Below are positions 28,662 to 38,484 of a DNA stretch of 64,000 nucleotides, one piece after another (the stretch's first letter is position 1; every line of letters begins with the position of its first letter). The notes under the pieces are model-generated. The model worked only from the letters and a program-made list of their open reading frames with translations, had not been told where the DNA came from and searched no databases. Made by a program: the position numbers and the translations under genes. The DNA lies in NCBI RefSeq assembly GCF_013403925.1, contig NZ_JABFDJ010000001.1:744001-808000 (forward strand), given 5' to 3'. Source of the DNA: Winogradskyella wichelsiae (GTDB lineage Bacteria; Bacteroidota; Bacteroidia; Flavobacteriales; Flavobacteriaceae).

Positions 28662-30281
28662 ATGAAAAACATAAAATATGTATTACTGTCAGCAGTCCTT
28701 ATAGGATTTACAGCTTGTAATGATGAAGAGGATTTTGAAGACCAGTTAGACAATCCCACTACAGAAGTGGTATTGCCAGCATTGACACAAGGTGAAGCCG
28801 ACTTTTCAAAGTATATTGCTGTTGGTGCATCATTTTCTGGAGGGTTTATGGATAATGCATTATTTATTGCGGGGCAACAAAACTCATTTCCAAATTTACT
28901 ATCTCAAAAATTTGCTTTAGTTGGTGGTGGCGAATTTACGCAACCATTAATGAATGACAATATTGGAGGATTTGTATTAGGAGCTACTGTTGTCTCAGCA
29001 CCTAGGTTATATTTTGATGGTAGTGGCCCCGCGCTTTTACCTGCAACACCAACAACACAAATATCAGATGTATTATCCGGGTCATTTAATAACTATGGTA
29101 TTCCTGGAGCTAAAAGTTTTCATCTCGGAATAGCTGGTTATGGCACTTTAAATCCTTATTTCGGCAGAATGGCCTCAACTCCAGCAGCTACCATTTTAGG
29201 TGATGCTATCGCACAAAACCCAACGTTTTTCACCTTATCCGAAATAGGTGGTAATGATGTACTATCATATGCTACTTCTGGAGGAACTGGCATCGATCAA
29301 ACAAATAATTTCGATCCTTCAACTTATGGAACAAATGACATAACAGATCCTAATGTGTTTGCAGCTTCTTTTGGCGCCACTGTAGATGCCTTAACAGCAA
29401 ATGGAGCAAAAGGAGTTGTTGCTAATCTTCCATATATTACAACATTAGCACATTTTACAACAGTACCATATAACCCGTTAGACCCAACCAATGAAGCTTT
29501 TGGACCTCAAATTCCTTTATTAAATTCTATTTTTGGGGCATTAAATCCAATTTTCGAAGCCGTAGACCCAAGTAGAGCTATCGTTTTTTCTGAAACCGAT
29601 GCCAGCGCGGTAGTTATTAAAGATGAAACACTTGTTGACATTTCTACTACAATTGAAGGAGCCCTAAACGCAAGTCCAACATTTCCCGCATTTATTGCAC
29701 AATTTGGTTTACCTGCAGAGGCAGTGCCTTTAGTGGCTAACTTACTAGGAAATACTTACGGGCAATCGAGACAGGCCACAGAAGATGACTTATTAGTTTT
29801 ACCGAGCAGTTCAATAATTGGTACTGTAAATGAGGATTATGCTGAAGCCTTAGAGTTACAAGGATTACCAGAAGCGCTTGCTGCGCAGTTTGCTGCTGAA
29901 GGAATTACACTTCCACTAGAGGATAAATGGGTTTTAATTCCCAGCGAACAATCATCGATAAGAGTCGCAACAGATGCTTACAATGATATTATTGATGATA
30001 TAGCAACCAGTAAAGGGCTCGCTTTTGTAGATTTTAAATCTATTTTAGAACAAGCCTCAACAACAGGGTTTATTTCAGGAAACTTTATTTTAACTACAGA
30101 TTTAGTCACTGGCGGCTTAGTTAGTTTAGACGGAGTTCATTTAACGTCTAGAGGATATGCCTTAATGGCAAATGAAATGATGCGAGCTATAGATGAAACC
30201 TACGGATCTAATTTTGAAGCCTCAGGTAATTTTGTAAATGCAGGTGATTATCCCACAAATTTTCCGCCAACACTACAATAA
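28662..30281 (+). CDS. SGNH/GDSL-family lipoprotein
   Basis: A 539-residue lipoprotein. The start is the ATG at 28662 (MKNIKYVLLSAVLIGFTACN), which gives a signal peptide and lipobox; the open frame extends further upstream only because it overlaps the receptor gene. SGNH blocks are visible: I in YIAVGASFSGGF (Ser57 the likely nucleophile), III in EIGGNDVLSYA (Asn) and V in LDGVHLTSRGYALMANEMM (Asp and His). The insert between blocks I and V is long, and the total is larger than simple esterases. Being paired with a TonB receptor, it probably deacylates or hydrolyses a substrate at the outer membrane; the substrate is unknown. Confidence 0.88.
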   Translation: MKNIKYVLLSAVLIGFTACNDEEDFEDQLDNPTTEVVLPALTQGEADFSKYIAVGASFSGGFMDNALFIAGQQNSFPNLLSQKFALVGGGEFTQPLMNDNIGGFVLGATVVSAPRLYFDGSGPALLPATPTTQISDVLSGSFNNYGIPGAKSFHLGIAGYGTLNPYFGRMASTPAATILGDAIAQNPTFFTLSEIGGNDVLSYATSGGTGIDQTNNFDPSTYGTNDITDPNVFAASFGATVDALTANGAKGVVANLPYITTLAHFTTVPYNPLDPTNEAFGPQIPLLNSIFGALNPIFEAVDPSRAIVFSETDASAVVIKDETLVDISTTIEGALNASPTFPAFIAQFGLPAEAVPLVANLLGNTYGQSRQATEDDLLVLPSSSIIGTVNEDYAEALELQGLPEALAAQFAAEGITLPLEDKWVLIPSEQSSIRVATDAYNDIIDDIATSKGLAFVDFKSILEQASTTGFISGNFILTTDLVTGGLVSLDGVHLTSRGYALMANEMMRAIDETYGSNFEASGNFVNAGDYPTNFPPTLQ

Positions 30282-30304
30282 ATTCAACTTAAAAACAGTA
30301 ATTT

Positions 30305-30332
30305 AAACGCCCGCTGTTTAAGGGCGTTTTCT
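30305..30332 (+). terminator. Rho-independent terminator after the SGNH lipoprotein
   Basis: AAACGCCC (30305-30312) pairs with GGGCGTTT (30322-30329), followed by a short T-run. It isolates the receptor-lipoprotein pair from atpD. Confidence 0.8.
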
Positions 30333-30354
30333 ATGCATAAAAAAGCCGCAAATT

Positions 30355-30389
30355 TTGATGCGGTATTTAAATTAAAACTCATATCTTTG
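30355..30389 (+). promoter_or_regulatory. Promoter of atpD-atpC
   Basis: TTG at 30355-30357, 24 bases, then TATCTTTG at 30382-30389, an exact TAnnTTTG box. The spacing is slightly long. The leader would be about 80 bases. Confidence 0.5.
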
Positions 30390-30423
30390 CAGCGCGAAAA
30401 ACCGACGTATTCAAGTAGATTGA

Positions 30424-31983
<1,560 letters not shown>

Positions 31984-32060
31984 ATCAGTTAGCAGTAATC
32001 AGTCTTCAGTCTCTTCCGTGTGACTGCAAACCGTAAACTGCAACTGCAAACTAAAAGAAT
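31984..32060 (+). repeat. Spacer of short CAGT/CTGCAAAC repeats between atpD and atpC
   Basis: The 77-base gap is made of near-repeats of TCAGT (about 31986-32015) then ACTGCAAAC-type units (about 32024-32056). No open frame or hairpin of note. It looks like a simple-sequence expansion inside an operon. Confidence 0.6.
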
Positions 32061-32339
32061 ATGTATTTAGAAATTGTATCACCAGAAAACACATTATTTA
32101 GTGGAGAAGTTACTTCTGTTGCTGTTCCTGGCGTTAATGGTGAGTTTGAAATGTTAACCAATCACGCACCTATTGTATCTATTCTTACAAAAGGACATAT
32201 AAAAGTTGCTGGTAACACTATTCAATTAGAAAAAGAAGTTGAAGCTAAATTTACAAAATCTGATAAAGGAGTTTGGTTAGCTATCAATTCTGGAACATTA
32301 GAAATGAAAGATAATAAGCTAATTATTTTAGCAGATTAA
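32061..32339 (+). CDS. atpC: F1F0 ATP synthase subunit epsilon (short form)
   Basis: A 92-residue protein with only the N-terminal beta-sandwich of epsilon (MYLEIVSPENTLFSGEVTSV; GVNGEFEMLTNHAPIVSIL). The C-terminal helical hairpin that inhibits ATP hydrolysis in E. coli (about 45 residues) is absent, which is common in Bacteroidota. It therefore probably links F1 to the c-ring but cannot give the classical epsilon inhibition. Follows atpD after a 77-base repetitive spacer and is closed by a strong terminator. Confidence 0.94.
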   Translation: MYLEIVSPENTLFSGEVTSVAVPGVNGEFEMLTNHAPIVSILTKGHIKVAGNTIQLEKEVEAKFTKSDKGVWLAINSGTLEMKDNKLIILAD

Positions 32340-32360
32340 TATTGAGTTCCATTATAAAAT

Positions 32361-32396
32361 AAAAAAGCGCGAAATAATAATTTCGCGCTTTTTTTT
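32361..32396. terminator. Bidirectional terminator between atpC and the LexA-like repressor
   Basis: AAAAAAGCGCGAAAT (32361-32375) and ATTTCGCGCTTTTTT pair perfectly across a short loop. It has A- and T-runs on both sides and lies between convergent genes, so it can end both transcripts. Confidence 0.9.
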
Positions 32397-32416
32397 GTTT
32401 CAAAATTCATCTAATG

Positions 32417-33184
32417 TTATAATCGTTTTATAGCTTCAAGTTCTACTTTAAGCTCTTGAAACATCGTCATAATACTACTTAATTTTAGCTCCTTTTCATC
32501 ATACTCTTGGGTATTAATACAACATGTAAATTCCCAAATTTCTAAAATATTTTCACGAGCAATTAAATACGGTTCATAAGATTTATTATCAGAACTTAAT
32601 AATAAATGAACAAGATCCCCTTCAGGTATATAAACACGTTTATACACCAAGCCATCATCTTTAGTTAAGATAATATAAGTTCTCCCATTTTTAACATCCG
32701 CAATAGCATCAACAAATTTAGCCACGATAAAAGCACCGTCTTTTACCGGCAACATAGAATCTCCTTTAATAGGAAATGCACGATGCGTACCAGTAGGTAA
32801 AAAAGGCAATTTTATTTTTTGAAGTTGCTCTATATATTCCGGATCATCATAACCAGAAAGGTAACCTGCAGAAGCTTTAGCGGGTATAATTTCTATTAAA
32901 TCCTCATTGTCTTCATTAACCGTTACCGGAAACAAGACACGCTTATTACCAACCTCAATAAAAGAGGTGTTTTTTGCTTTGCGCAAATCGTTTCTGACTA
33001 ATATATCTATAGGAATACTAAAATAACTAGACAAGTCGATCAATCGATCTATTGGGGGTTCTGAGCGTCCTTCTTCATAAGAACCAATCATAGACCGACT
33101 CCACGCTAATTCGTCTGCCAAACGTTCTTGAGACATCTTTTTTAGCGTCCGAAGATGCTTTATATTAACTTGAATTGGTTTCAT
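32417..33184 (-). CDS. LexA-like repressor: HTH_XRE plus S24 peptidase domain
   Basis: A 255-residue regulator. An N-terminal XRE helix-turn-helix (KKMSQERLADELAWSRSMIG SYEEGR) is joined to a LexA/UmuD-type S24 domain. The parts needed for self-cleavage are in place: an Ala-Gly bond at residues 106-107 (KASAGYLS), Ser143 in IKGDSMLPVKDG and Lys182 in LVYKRVY, with spacings close to those of LexA. It probably represses the divergent dnaE-dinB genes and is inactivated by RecA after DNA damage; this follows family knowledge and gene order. Pairs of near-identical short dyads lie in the 184-bp gap between it and dnaE. Confidence 0.88.
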   Translation of the reverse strand: MKPIQVNIKHLRTLKKMSQERLADELAWSRSMIGSYEEGRSEPPIDRLIDLSSYFSIPIDILVRNDLRKAKNTSFIEVGNKRVLFPVTVNEDNEDLIEIIPAKASAGYLSGYDDPEYIEQLQKIKLPFLPTGTHRAFPIKGDSMLPVKDGAFIVAKFVDAIADVKNGRTYIILTKDDGLVYKRVYIPEGDLVHLLLSSDNKSYEPYLIARENILEIWEFTCCINTQEYDEKELKLSSIMTMFQELKVELEAIKRL

Positions 33185-33307
33185 TTATAATTTTATTTTG
33201 TTAGTCATCAATTAAAAACAAGGCATGTTAACATTATAAATCCGCAAAACTCATAATCCTTACCCTCTTCACTATTCATTATTCATTATTCACTATTTTA
33301 AATATTA

Positions 33308-33342
33308 CTACAAATGTAAGCAATAAAAACTACACATAGTAG
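33308..33342. promoter_or_regulatory. Candidate operator: two ACTACA-type half-dyads
   Basis: ACTACAAATGTAAG (from 33307) contains the palindrome TACAAATGTA, and ACTACACATAGTAG (from 33329) contains CTAC-N5-GTAG. The two match as direct repeats (ACTACA, AT, GTA, G) 22 bases apart, i.e. about two helical turns, some 27-60 bases before the dnaE start. CAAATGTA inside the first is also TACATTTG on the minus strand, a possible -7 box for the repressor. Confidence 0.4.
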
Positions 33343-33368
33343 CTAATTTTACAAACCAATTAGGAACT

Positions 33369-36300
33369 ATGTATTTAAACTGCCACACCTATTTTAGCCT
33401 TCGTTATGGAACCATACAACCAGAGCAATTACTTGCTATTGCCTCAGAAAATGGAGTTCAAACGCTTGCTTTAACAGATATAAATAGCACATCTGCTTGC
33501 TTAGATGTTATGCGGTTATCTAAAAAGTATAAAATAAAACCGGTGCTTGGTGTCGATTTTAGAAATGGTGCACAACAGCAGTTTATTCTTATTGCTAAAA
33601 ATAATTTAGGCTACCAAAACATCAACACATATTTATCAAAATTGCTTCATAATGCGGAATTGCAAATACCCGAAAAGCCCGAGGAAGATTTAGAGAATTG
33701 CTTTGTAATTTACCCGTATAAAAATGAAGAGCAATTCAATCTAAAACCTAATGAATTTTTAGGTATTGCACCACAAGACCTCAACCGTTTAAAATTTTCC
33801 AAATGGAACCAATTCAAACATAAACTCGTCATTTTAAAAACAGTCTCTTTTCAAAATAAAAAAGGCTTTAATACACACCGCTTATTGCGTGCTATTGATA
33901 ATAATACCTTGTTAAGTAAACTTCCTAAGTCTGAAGAAGGTAAAGAAAGTGACCAAATGCTCCCTTACAATGATTTATGTGAAACTTATGCAGAATACCC
34001 AAATCTTATTACAAATACAGAAGCACTCTTAAAAGACTGTTCTACCTATTTTGAACTTGAAAACCCAGAACCAAAAAACCAAAAATGTTTAACAGAAAAT
34101 GAAACATCAGATTTTCAATTATTAAAACAATTAGCCTACAATGGTATTGCATATCGTTACGGAACTGAAGTAGAACAAAAGGTGTATGATCGTATTGAAA
34201 AAGAATTGCGCATAATTGAACAAAAAAGTTTCGTTTCTTATTTTTTAATCAACTGGAAAATTTTAGAATACGCACGCAGTAAAGACTATTACTACGTTGG
34301 TCGTGGTAGTGGAGCTAATAGCATTATTGCTTACCTATTACAAATCACAGATGTAGATCCAATTGAACTCGATCTATATTTTGAGCGCTTCATTAATCTA
34401 TTCCGTCAGAATCCACCCGATTTTGATCTCGATTTTTCATGGAAAGACAGAGATGATATTACAAAATATATTTTCAACACCTTTAAACACACAGCGCTTA
34501 TTGCAGTATATAACACCTTTAAATTTAAAGCTTCCGTTCGCGAATTAGGAAAAGTTTTTGGCCTACCAAAGTCCGAAATGGATAAACTCACCAGAGGAAA
34601 ATACACCCTTAATCAACTCGATAACGTATCGCAACTCGTCATTAAATACAGTACGTATATTGAAGGATTTCCTAATTATTTAGGCATTCATGCTGGCGGT
34701 ATTTTAATTTCAGAAGAACCAATTCACGCATACTGCGCTACATTTATGCCTCCAAAAGGTTACGCTACCACACAATTTGATATGGTGACAGCAGAAGATG
34801 CCGGTCTCTATAAATTTGACATCTTAAGTCAGCGTGGTTTAGGCAAAATCAAAGAAGCTGTAGAAATTATTAATGCCAATTATACAGAGCAACCACCAAT
34901 AGACATTCACGACATTAAAGGGTTTAAAAAAGATGAACGCATCAAAGACCTACTACGCAATGCAAAAGCTATTGGTTGTTTTTATGTCGAATCACCAGCC
35001 ATGCGCATGTTACTTAAAAAACTACAAGTAGACAATTATTTGGGCTTAGTAGCCGCAAGTTCTATTATTAGACCCGGTGTTGCTAAAAGCGGCATGATGC
35101 GTCAATATATTTTACGTTACCGTCACCCTGAAAAACGAAAAGAAGCACATCCTGTTTTACAAAAAATTATGCCAGAAACCTATGGCATTATGGTGTACCA
35201 AGAAGATGTGATAAAAGTCGCTCACCTTTTTGGTGGTTTGGATTTGGGAGAATCAGATATGTTACGACGTGGTATGTCTGGTAAATTTAGATCTCGAGAT
35301 GAGTTCTCAAAAGTGAAGCAAAAATTTTTCGATAACTGTGAACAAGATGGAAAACCTTACGAGCTAGTGGCAGACATTTGGAGACAAATAGAAAGCTTTG
35401 CAGGTTATGCGTTTGCCAAAGGCCATTCGGCTTCTTATGCCGTAGAAAGTTACCAAAGCCTGTTTTTAAAAGCCTATTATCCGTTAGAGTATATGACCGC
35501 AACTCTCAATAATTTTGGTGGATTTTACAGCACAGAACTTTATGTACACGAAGCCAGAATGCATAACGGAATTATTGAAGCTCCATGTATTAATCGCTCT
35601 TTTAATCAAGCCATCATAAACCAAAAAACCATCTTTTTAGGTTTTATGTTTTTACAATCCTTAGAATCTAAAACCATAAATCGGATTCTTAATGAGCGCC
35701 AAGAACATGGCAAATTTAAATCGCTCGATGATTTTATAGAACGTGTTCCAATCTCTATGGAACAGATCTCCATTTTAATTAAAATAAATGCCTTTCGATT
35801 TACAAAAATTAACAAACGTGAGTTGCTTTGGGAAGCGCATTTAAAAATTAGTAAAACCGTCATCAAAGAAGACATCATTACGCTATTTAAAACCGAACGC
35901 GTGACATACAACACACCTGAACTACCGAGTACAGAGTTAGAAAATGCTTTTGATTCGATTGAATTATTAGGTTTTAGTCTTTGTAATCCATTTTATTTAT
36001 TAGAAAAACGCTCGATTAGTAATTTACGCGCTAAACACTTAACACAACTAGAAAACAAACTTATTAGCATTGAAGGTTACTTGATTACCACAAAAAACAC
36101 CAAAACATCGAATGGTAAAATGATGCATTTTGGAACGTTTTTAGATCGCGATGGTGATTTTTTAGACACCGTTCATTTTCCTCCTGTTGTAGCCAAATAC
36201 CCATTTAGAGGGAAAGGAATTTATAGCATTATAGGAAAAGTAATGGTAGAATTTGATTGTGTCACTATTGAAGTTTCAAAAATGGAACGTTTGGCAATTA

Positions 36301-36389
36301 TTGAAGATCCGCGTTATTCGGTAAAGTCTTTAAATCCTACATTTCAGAATAAAAAAAGCTTTCAAGATCTCAAATTGGCACAAGGATAA
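33369..36389 (+). CDS. Short DNA polymerase III alpha subunit (DnaE-type, likely error-prone)
   Basis: A 1,006-residue C-family polymerase, shorter than replicative DnaE. The N-terminal PHP domain (LNCHTYFSLRYG; LALTDINSTSACLDV) has Asn where the first metal His usually sits, so proofreading is unlikely. The polymerase aspartates are present: PDFDLDFSW near residue 356 and LYKFDILSQRGLG near 485. A HhH region and a C-terminal OB fold (ISIEGYLITTK ... IYSIIGKVMVEFD) follow. Size, position next to a Y-family polymerase and a LexA-like repressor fit the DnaE2-type translesion polymerase rather than the replicative enzyme. Divergent from the repressor with a 184-bp gap. Confidence 0.85.
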   Translation: MYLNCHTYFSLRYGTIQPEQLLAIASENGVQTLALTDINSTSACLDVMRLSKKYKIKPVLGVDFRNGAQQQFILIAKNNLGYQNINTYLSKLLHNAELQIPEKPEEDLENCFVIYPYKNEEQFNLKPNEFLGIAPQDLNRLKFSKWNQFKHKLVILKTVSFQNKKGFNTHRLLRAIDNNTLLSKLPKSEEGKESDQMLPYNDLCETYAEYPNLITNTEALLKDCSTYFELENPEPKNQKCLTENETSDFQLLKQLAYNGIAYRYGTEVEQKVYDRIEKELRIIEQKSFVSYFLINWKILEYARSKDYYYVGRGSGANSIIAYLLQITDVDPIELDLYFERFINLFRQNPPDFDLDFSWKDRDDITKYIFNTFKHTALIAVYNTFKFKASVRELGKVFGLPKSEMDKLTRGKYTLNQLDNVSQLVIKYSTYIEGFPNYLGIHAGGILISEEPIHAYCATFMPPKGYATTQFDMVTAEDAGLYKFDILSQRGLGKIKEAVEIINANYTEQPPIDIHDIKGFKKDERIKDLLRNAKAIGCFYVESPAMRMLLKKLQVDNYLGLVAASSIIRPGVAKSGMMRQYILRYRHPEKRKEAHPVLQKIMPETYGIMVYQEDVIKVAHLFGGLDLGESDMLRRGMSGKFRSRDEFSKVKQKFFDNCEQDGKPYELVADIWRQIESFAGYAFAKGHSASYAVESYQSLFLKAYYPLEYMTATLNNFGGFYSTELYVHEARMHNGIIEAPCINRSFNQAIINQKTIFLGFMFLQSLESKTINRILNERQEHGKFKSLDDFIERVPISMEQISILIKINAFRFTKINKRELLWEAHLKISKTVIKEDIITLFKTERVTYNTPELPSTELENAFDSIELLGFSLCNPFYLLEKRSISNLRAKHLTQLENKLISIEGYLITTKNTKTSNGKMMHFGTFLDRDGDFLDTVHFPPVVAKYPFRGKGIYSIIGKVMVEFDCVTIEVSKMERLAIIEDPRYSVKSLNPTFQNKKSFQDLKLAQG

Positions 36390-36406
36390 AACCAAAATCG
36401 ACTCAT

Positions 36407-36526
36407 CACTTTGAGTGGTTTATGAGGCACGAGTAAATTTGTATCGAGAAGCTCTCATTAATCATAAGGTTCTCGATACAACATTTTTTTCCGCTTTAGC
36501 TACAAAAATTGCCACTCGAACTGACG
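36407..36526. repeat. Dispersed palindromic repeat element with GTATCGAGAA arms
   Basis: GTATCGAGAAGC (36441-36452) and GGTTCTCGATAC (36468-36479) form an inner hairpin with a 15-base loop. An outer CACTTTGAGTGG (about 36407) faces CCACTCGAACTGACG (36512-36526). The same end motifs occur at 47629-47674 and 50107-50164. No open frame inside. Confidence 0.65.
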
Positions 36527-36644
36527 TTAATTATAAAAACAACAAATCCTACAAGGTCCTTTTTTGACCTTCTAGGTATACCATCTCTTAAATACACAAG
36601 GTTTTAAAAGCCTTGAAGAAAACTTAAATTATCTAAAATCAAGC

Positions 36645-37862
36645 ATGAGCAACAACCGCAACATCGTACACATGGATCTCGACACCTTTTTTGTGTCCTG
36701 TGAAAGACATATGGATAGTAGTCTTAACGGCAAACCTATTCTTATTGGTGGCACAAGCGATAGAGGCGTTGTAGCGTCTTGCAGTTACGAAGCCAGAACT
36801 TTCGGTATACATTCTGCTATGCCAATGCGTATGGCCAAACAATTATGCCCAGAAGCCATTGTGCTTAGAGGAAATTCTGGGATTTACACTAAATTTTCAA
36901 ATGACGTTACCGATGTGATTAAAGAAAGTGTGCCGCTTTATGAAAAAACATCTATTGATGAGTTTTACATGGATCTTACCGGAATGGATAAATTTTTTGG
37001 TTGCCACAAACTAGCTTCAGAACTCCGCCAGAAAATAATTAGAGAAACAGGTTTACCTATTTCATTTGGATTATCGCTTAACAAAACGGTGTCTAAAATT
37101 GCGACTGGTGAAGCCAAACCTAACAACGAAATTAGAATCCTTCCGGGTGATGAAAAACCATTTCTAGCTCCACTTTCGGTTAAAAAGATTCCTATGGTTG
37201 GCAATGTGACTTATAAAACCCTGTGTGACTTAGGCGTAAAGCGTATACAAACCGTACAAGAAATGCCTATGCAACTCATGCATAAAGTATTAGGCAAAAA
37301 CGGTTTAATGATTTGGAAAAAAGCCAATGGCATAGACAATTCGCCTGTAATACAATATCATGAACGTAAATCTATTTCTACAGAGCGTACGTTTAATCAA
37401 GACACTACAGATGTTACCAAACTTAAAGGTATGGTCGTTGCAATGACTGAGAATTTAGCCTATCAATTACGTCGTGGTCATAAATTAACGGCTTGCGTGA
37501 CGTTTAAGATTCGGTATTCAGATTTTCAAACCTATACACAACAGCAACGCATTCCATATAGCGCCATGGACCATATGCTCATTCCTGTGGTATTAGGTTT
37601 ATTTAAAAAACTATACCACCGTAGACTTTTAGTGCGATTAATTGGTGTAAAATTTAGTCATTTGGTAGAAGGTGGCCACCAAGTAAACTTGTTTGAAGAC
37701 AACGAAATGCACCTCAACCTAACCAATGCCATGGATAAAATGCGCGAACGCTATGGAGACCGAGCCGTAATGAGTGCGGCTGGTATGGAAGCCAAAACCA
37801 TTAGTCGTTTTAACCCGTTTAATGGCGAACCTCCTCCGCTATTACCTAATCGACGTCGTTAG
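36645..37862 (+). CDS. dinB: Y-family DNA polymerase IV
   Basis: A 405-residue translesion polymerase. The metal-binding acids are all present: Asp11 in HMDLDTFFVSCE and Asp105-Glu106 in TSIDEFYMDLTG, so it is catalytically competent, unlike ImuB. The palm-fingers-thumb core is followed by the little-finger domain (KSISTERTFNQDTTDVTKLK). A beta-clamp motif, QVNLFED, is visible at about residue 345 with some 60 residues after it. It follows dnaE by 255 bp that hold a palindromic repeat and small hairpins (for example CAAGG...CCTTG near 36597-36615), so it may be separately transcribed. Together with the repressor it forms a damage-tolerance cassette. Confidence 0.93.
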   Translation: MSNNRNIVHMDLDTFFVSCERHMDSSLNGKPILIGGTSDRGVVASCSYEARTFGIHSAMPMRMAKQLCPEAIVLRGNSGIYTKFSNDVTDVIKESVPLYEKTSIDEFYMDLTGMDKFFGCHKLASELRQKIIRETGLPISFGLSLNKTVSKIATGEAKPNNEIRILPGDEKPFLAPLSVKKIPMVGNVTYKTLCDLGVKRIQTVQEMPMQLMHKVLGKNGLMIWKKANGIDNSPVIQYHERKSISTERTFNQDTTDVTKLKGMVVAMTENLAYQLRRGHKLTACVTFKIRYSDFQTYTQQQRIPYSAMDHMLIPVVLGLFKKLYHRRLLVRLIGVKFSHLVEGGHQVNLFEDNEMHLNLTNAMDKMRERYGDRAVMSAAGMEAKTISRFNPFNGEPPPLLPNRRR

Positions 37863-37950
37863 AATTTATAAACTCTCAGGTGACAAAAATTCGAAAAACA
37901 AAAAATGTGAACGAGAAATTGTATCTTTATAACATACGAGAATTAAAAAG

Positions 37951-38172
37951 ATGGATTTAGAAGCAAGAAAATACAAGTTTATACAACAGCTATCTGAAGT
38001 CAATGAAACACTTTTAGATAAATTAGAATACGTCCTAAAAAAAGGAATACAAAATTCTGAAAGAATTACTCTAGATCAATATAACAACGAGATCGATGAA
38101 GCAATTGAAGATATCGAAAAAGGTGAATTTTATACCCAAAACGAGGCTAAGAAAATAGCTGATCAATGGTAA
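37951..38172 (+). CDS. Putative antitoxin of a ParDE/RelBE-type pair
   Basis: A 73-residue acidic protein (DLEARKYKFIQQLSEVNETL; NNEIDEAIEDIEKGEFYTQN) with a C-terminal amphipathic helix ending KKIADQW. It overlaps the toxin gene by 7 bp, the usual antitoxin-first order. Its sequence is of the kind that appears before ParE toxins in flavobacteria, with the N-terminal half too variable to name a DNA-binding fold. A TATCTTTA box lies at 37922-37929, close to the start, so transcription could be nearly leaderless. The call rests mostly on position and composition. Confidence 0.75.
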   Translation: MDLEARKYKFIQQLSEVNETLLDKLEYVLKKGIQNSERITLDQYNNEIDEAIEDIEKGEFYTQNEAKKIADQW

Positions 38173-38444
38173 AAATTGTTTGGCGGAAATTAGCATTATT
38201 GCAATTAAAAGAAGCTTTCGATTATATAAAAAAAGACTCCTTACAGTCAGCTGAAAACGTAAGAAACGCAATCTTTTCTGCAACAGACAACTTAAAATAC
38301 AATCCTGAAATTTATCCTTTAGACAAGTATCGCAAAAATAACGATGGCACCTTTAGAGCTTTTGAAATTTATAGTTACCGTATAGCCTATCAAATAACCA
38401 AATTAGAATACTTCGTGTTCGGCATACAAAACAAGAGCCTTTAG
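38166..38444 (+). CDS. RelE/ParE-family toxin
   Basis: A 92-residue basic protein with the RelE/ParE fold pattern: VKIVWRKLALLQLKEAFDYI, then helix AENVRNAIFSATDNLKYNP, and the C-terminal strands TFRAFEIYSYRIAYQIT and EYFVFGIQN. In this family ParE toxins poison DNA gyrase, and RelE toxins cleave mRNA on the ribosome; which applies cannot be told from sequence. Conserved Arg in YRIAYQI and the C-terminal aromatic residues are present, so it looks intact. Start chosen as the ATG overlapping the antitoxin stop region. Confidence 0.85.
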   Translation: MVKIVWRKLALLQLKEAFDYIKKDSLQSAENVRNAIFSATDNLKYNPEIYPLDKYRKNNDGTFRAFEIYSYRIAYQITKLEYFVFGIQNKSL

Positions 38445-38484
38445 GCTATTAGAAATCTTTAAGCCTCCTATAGTTCTTCAAACC

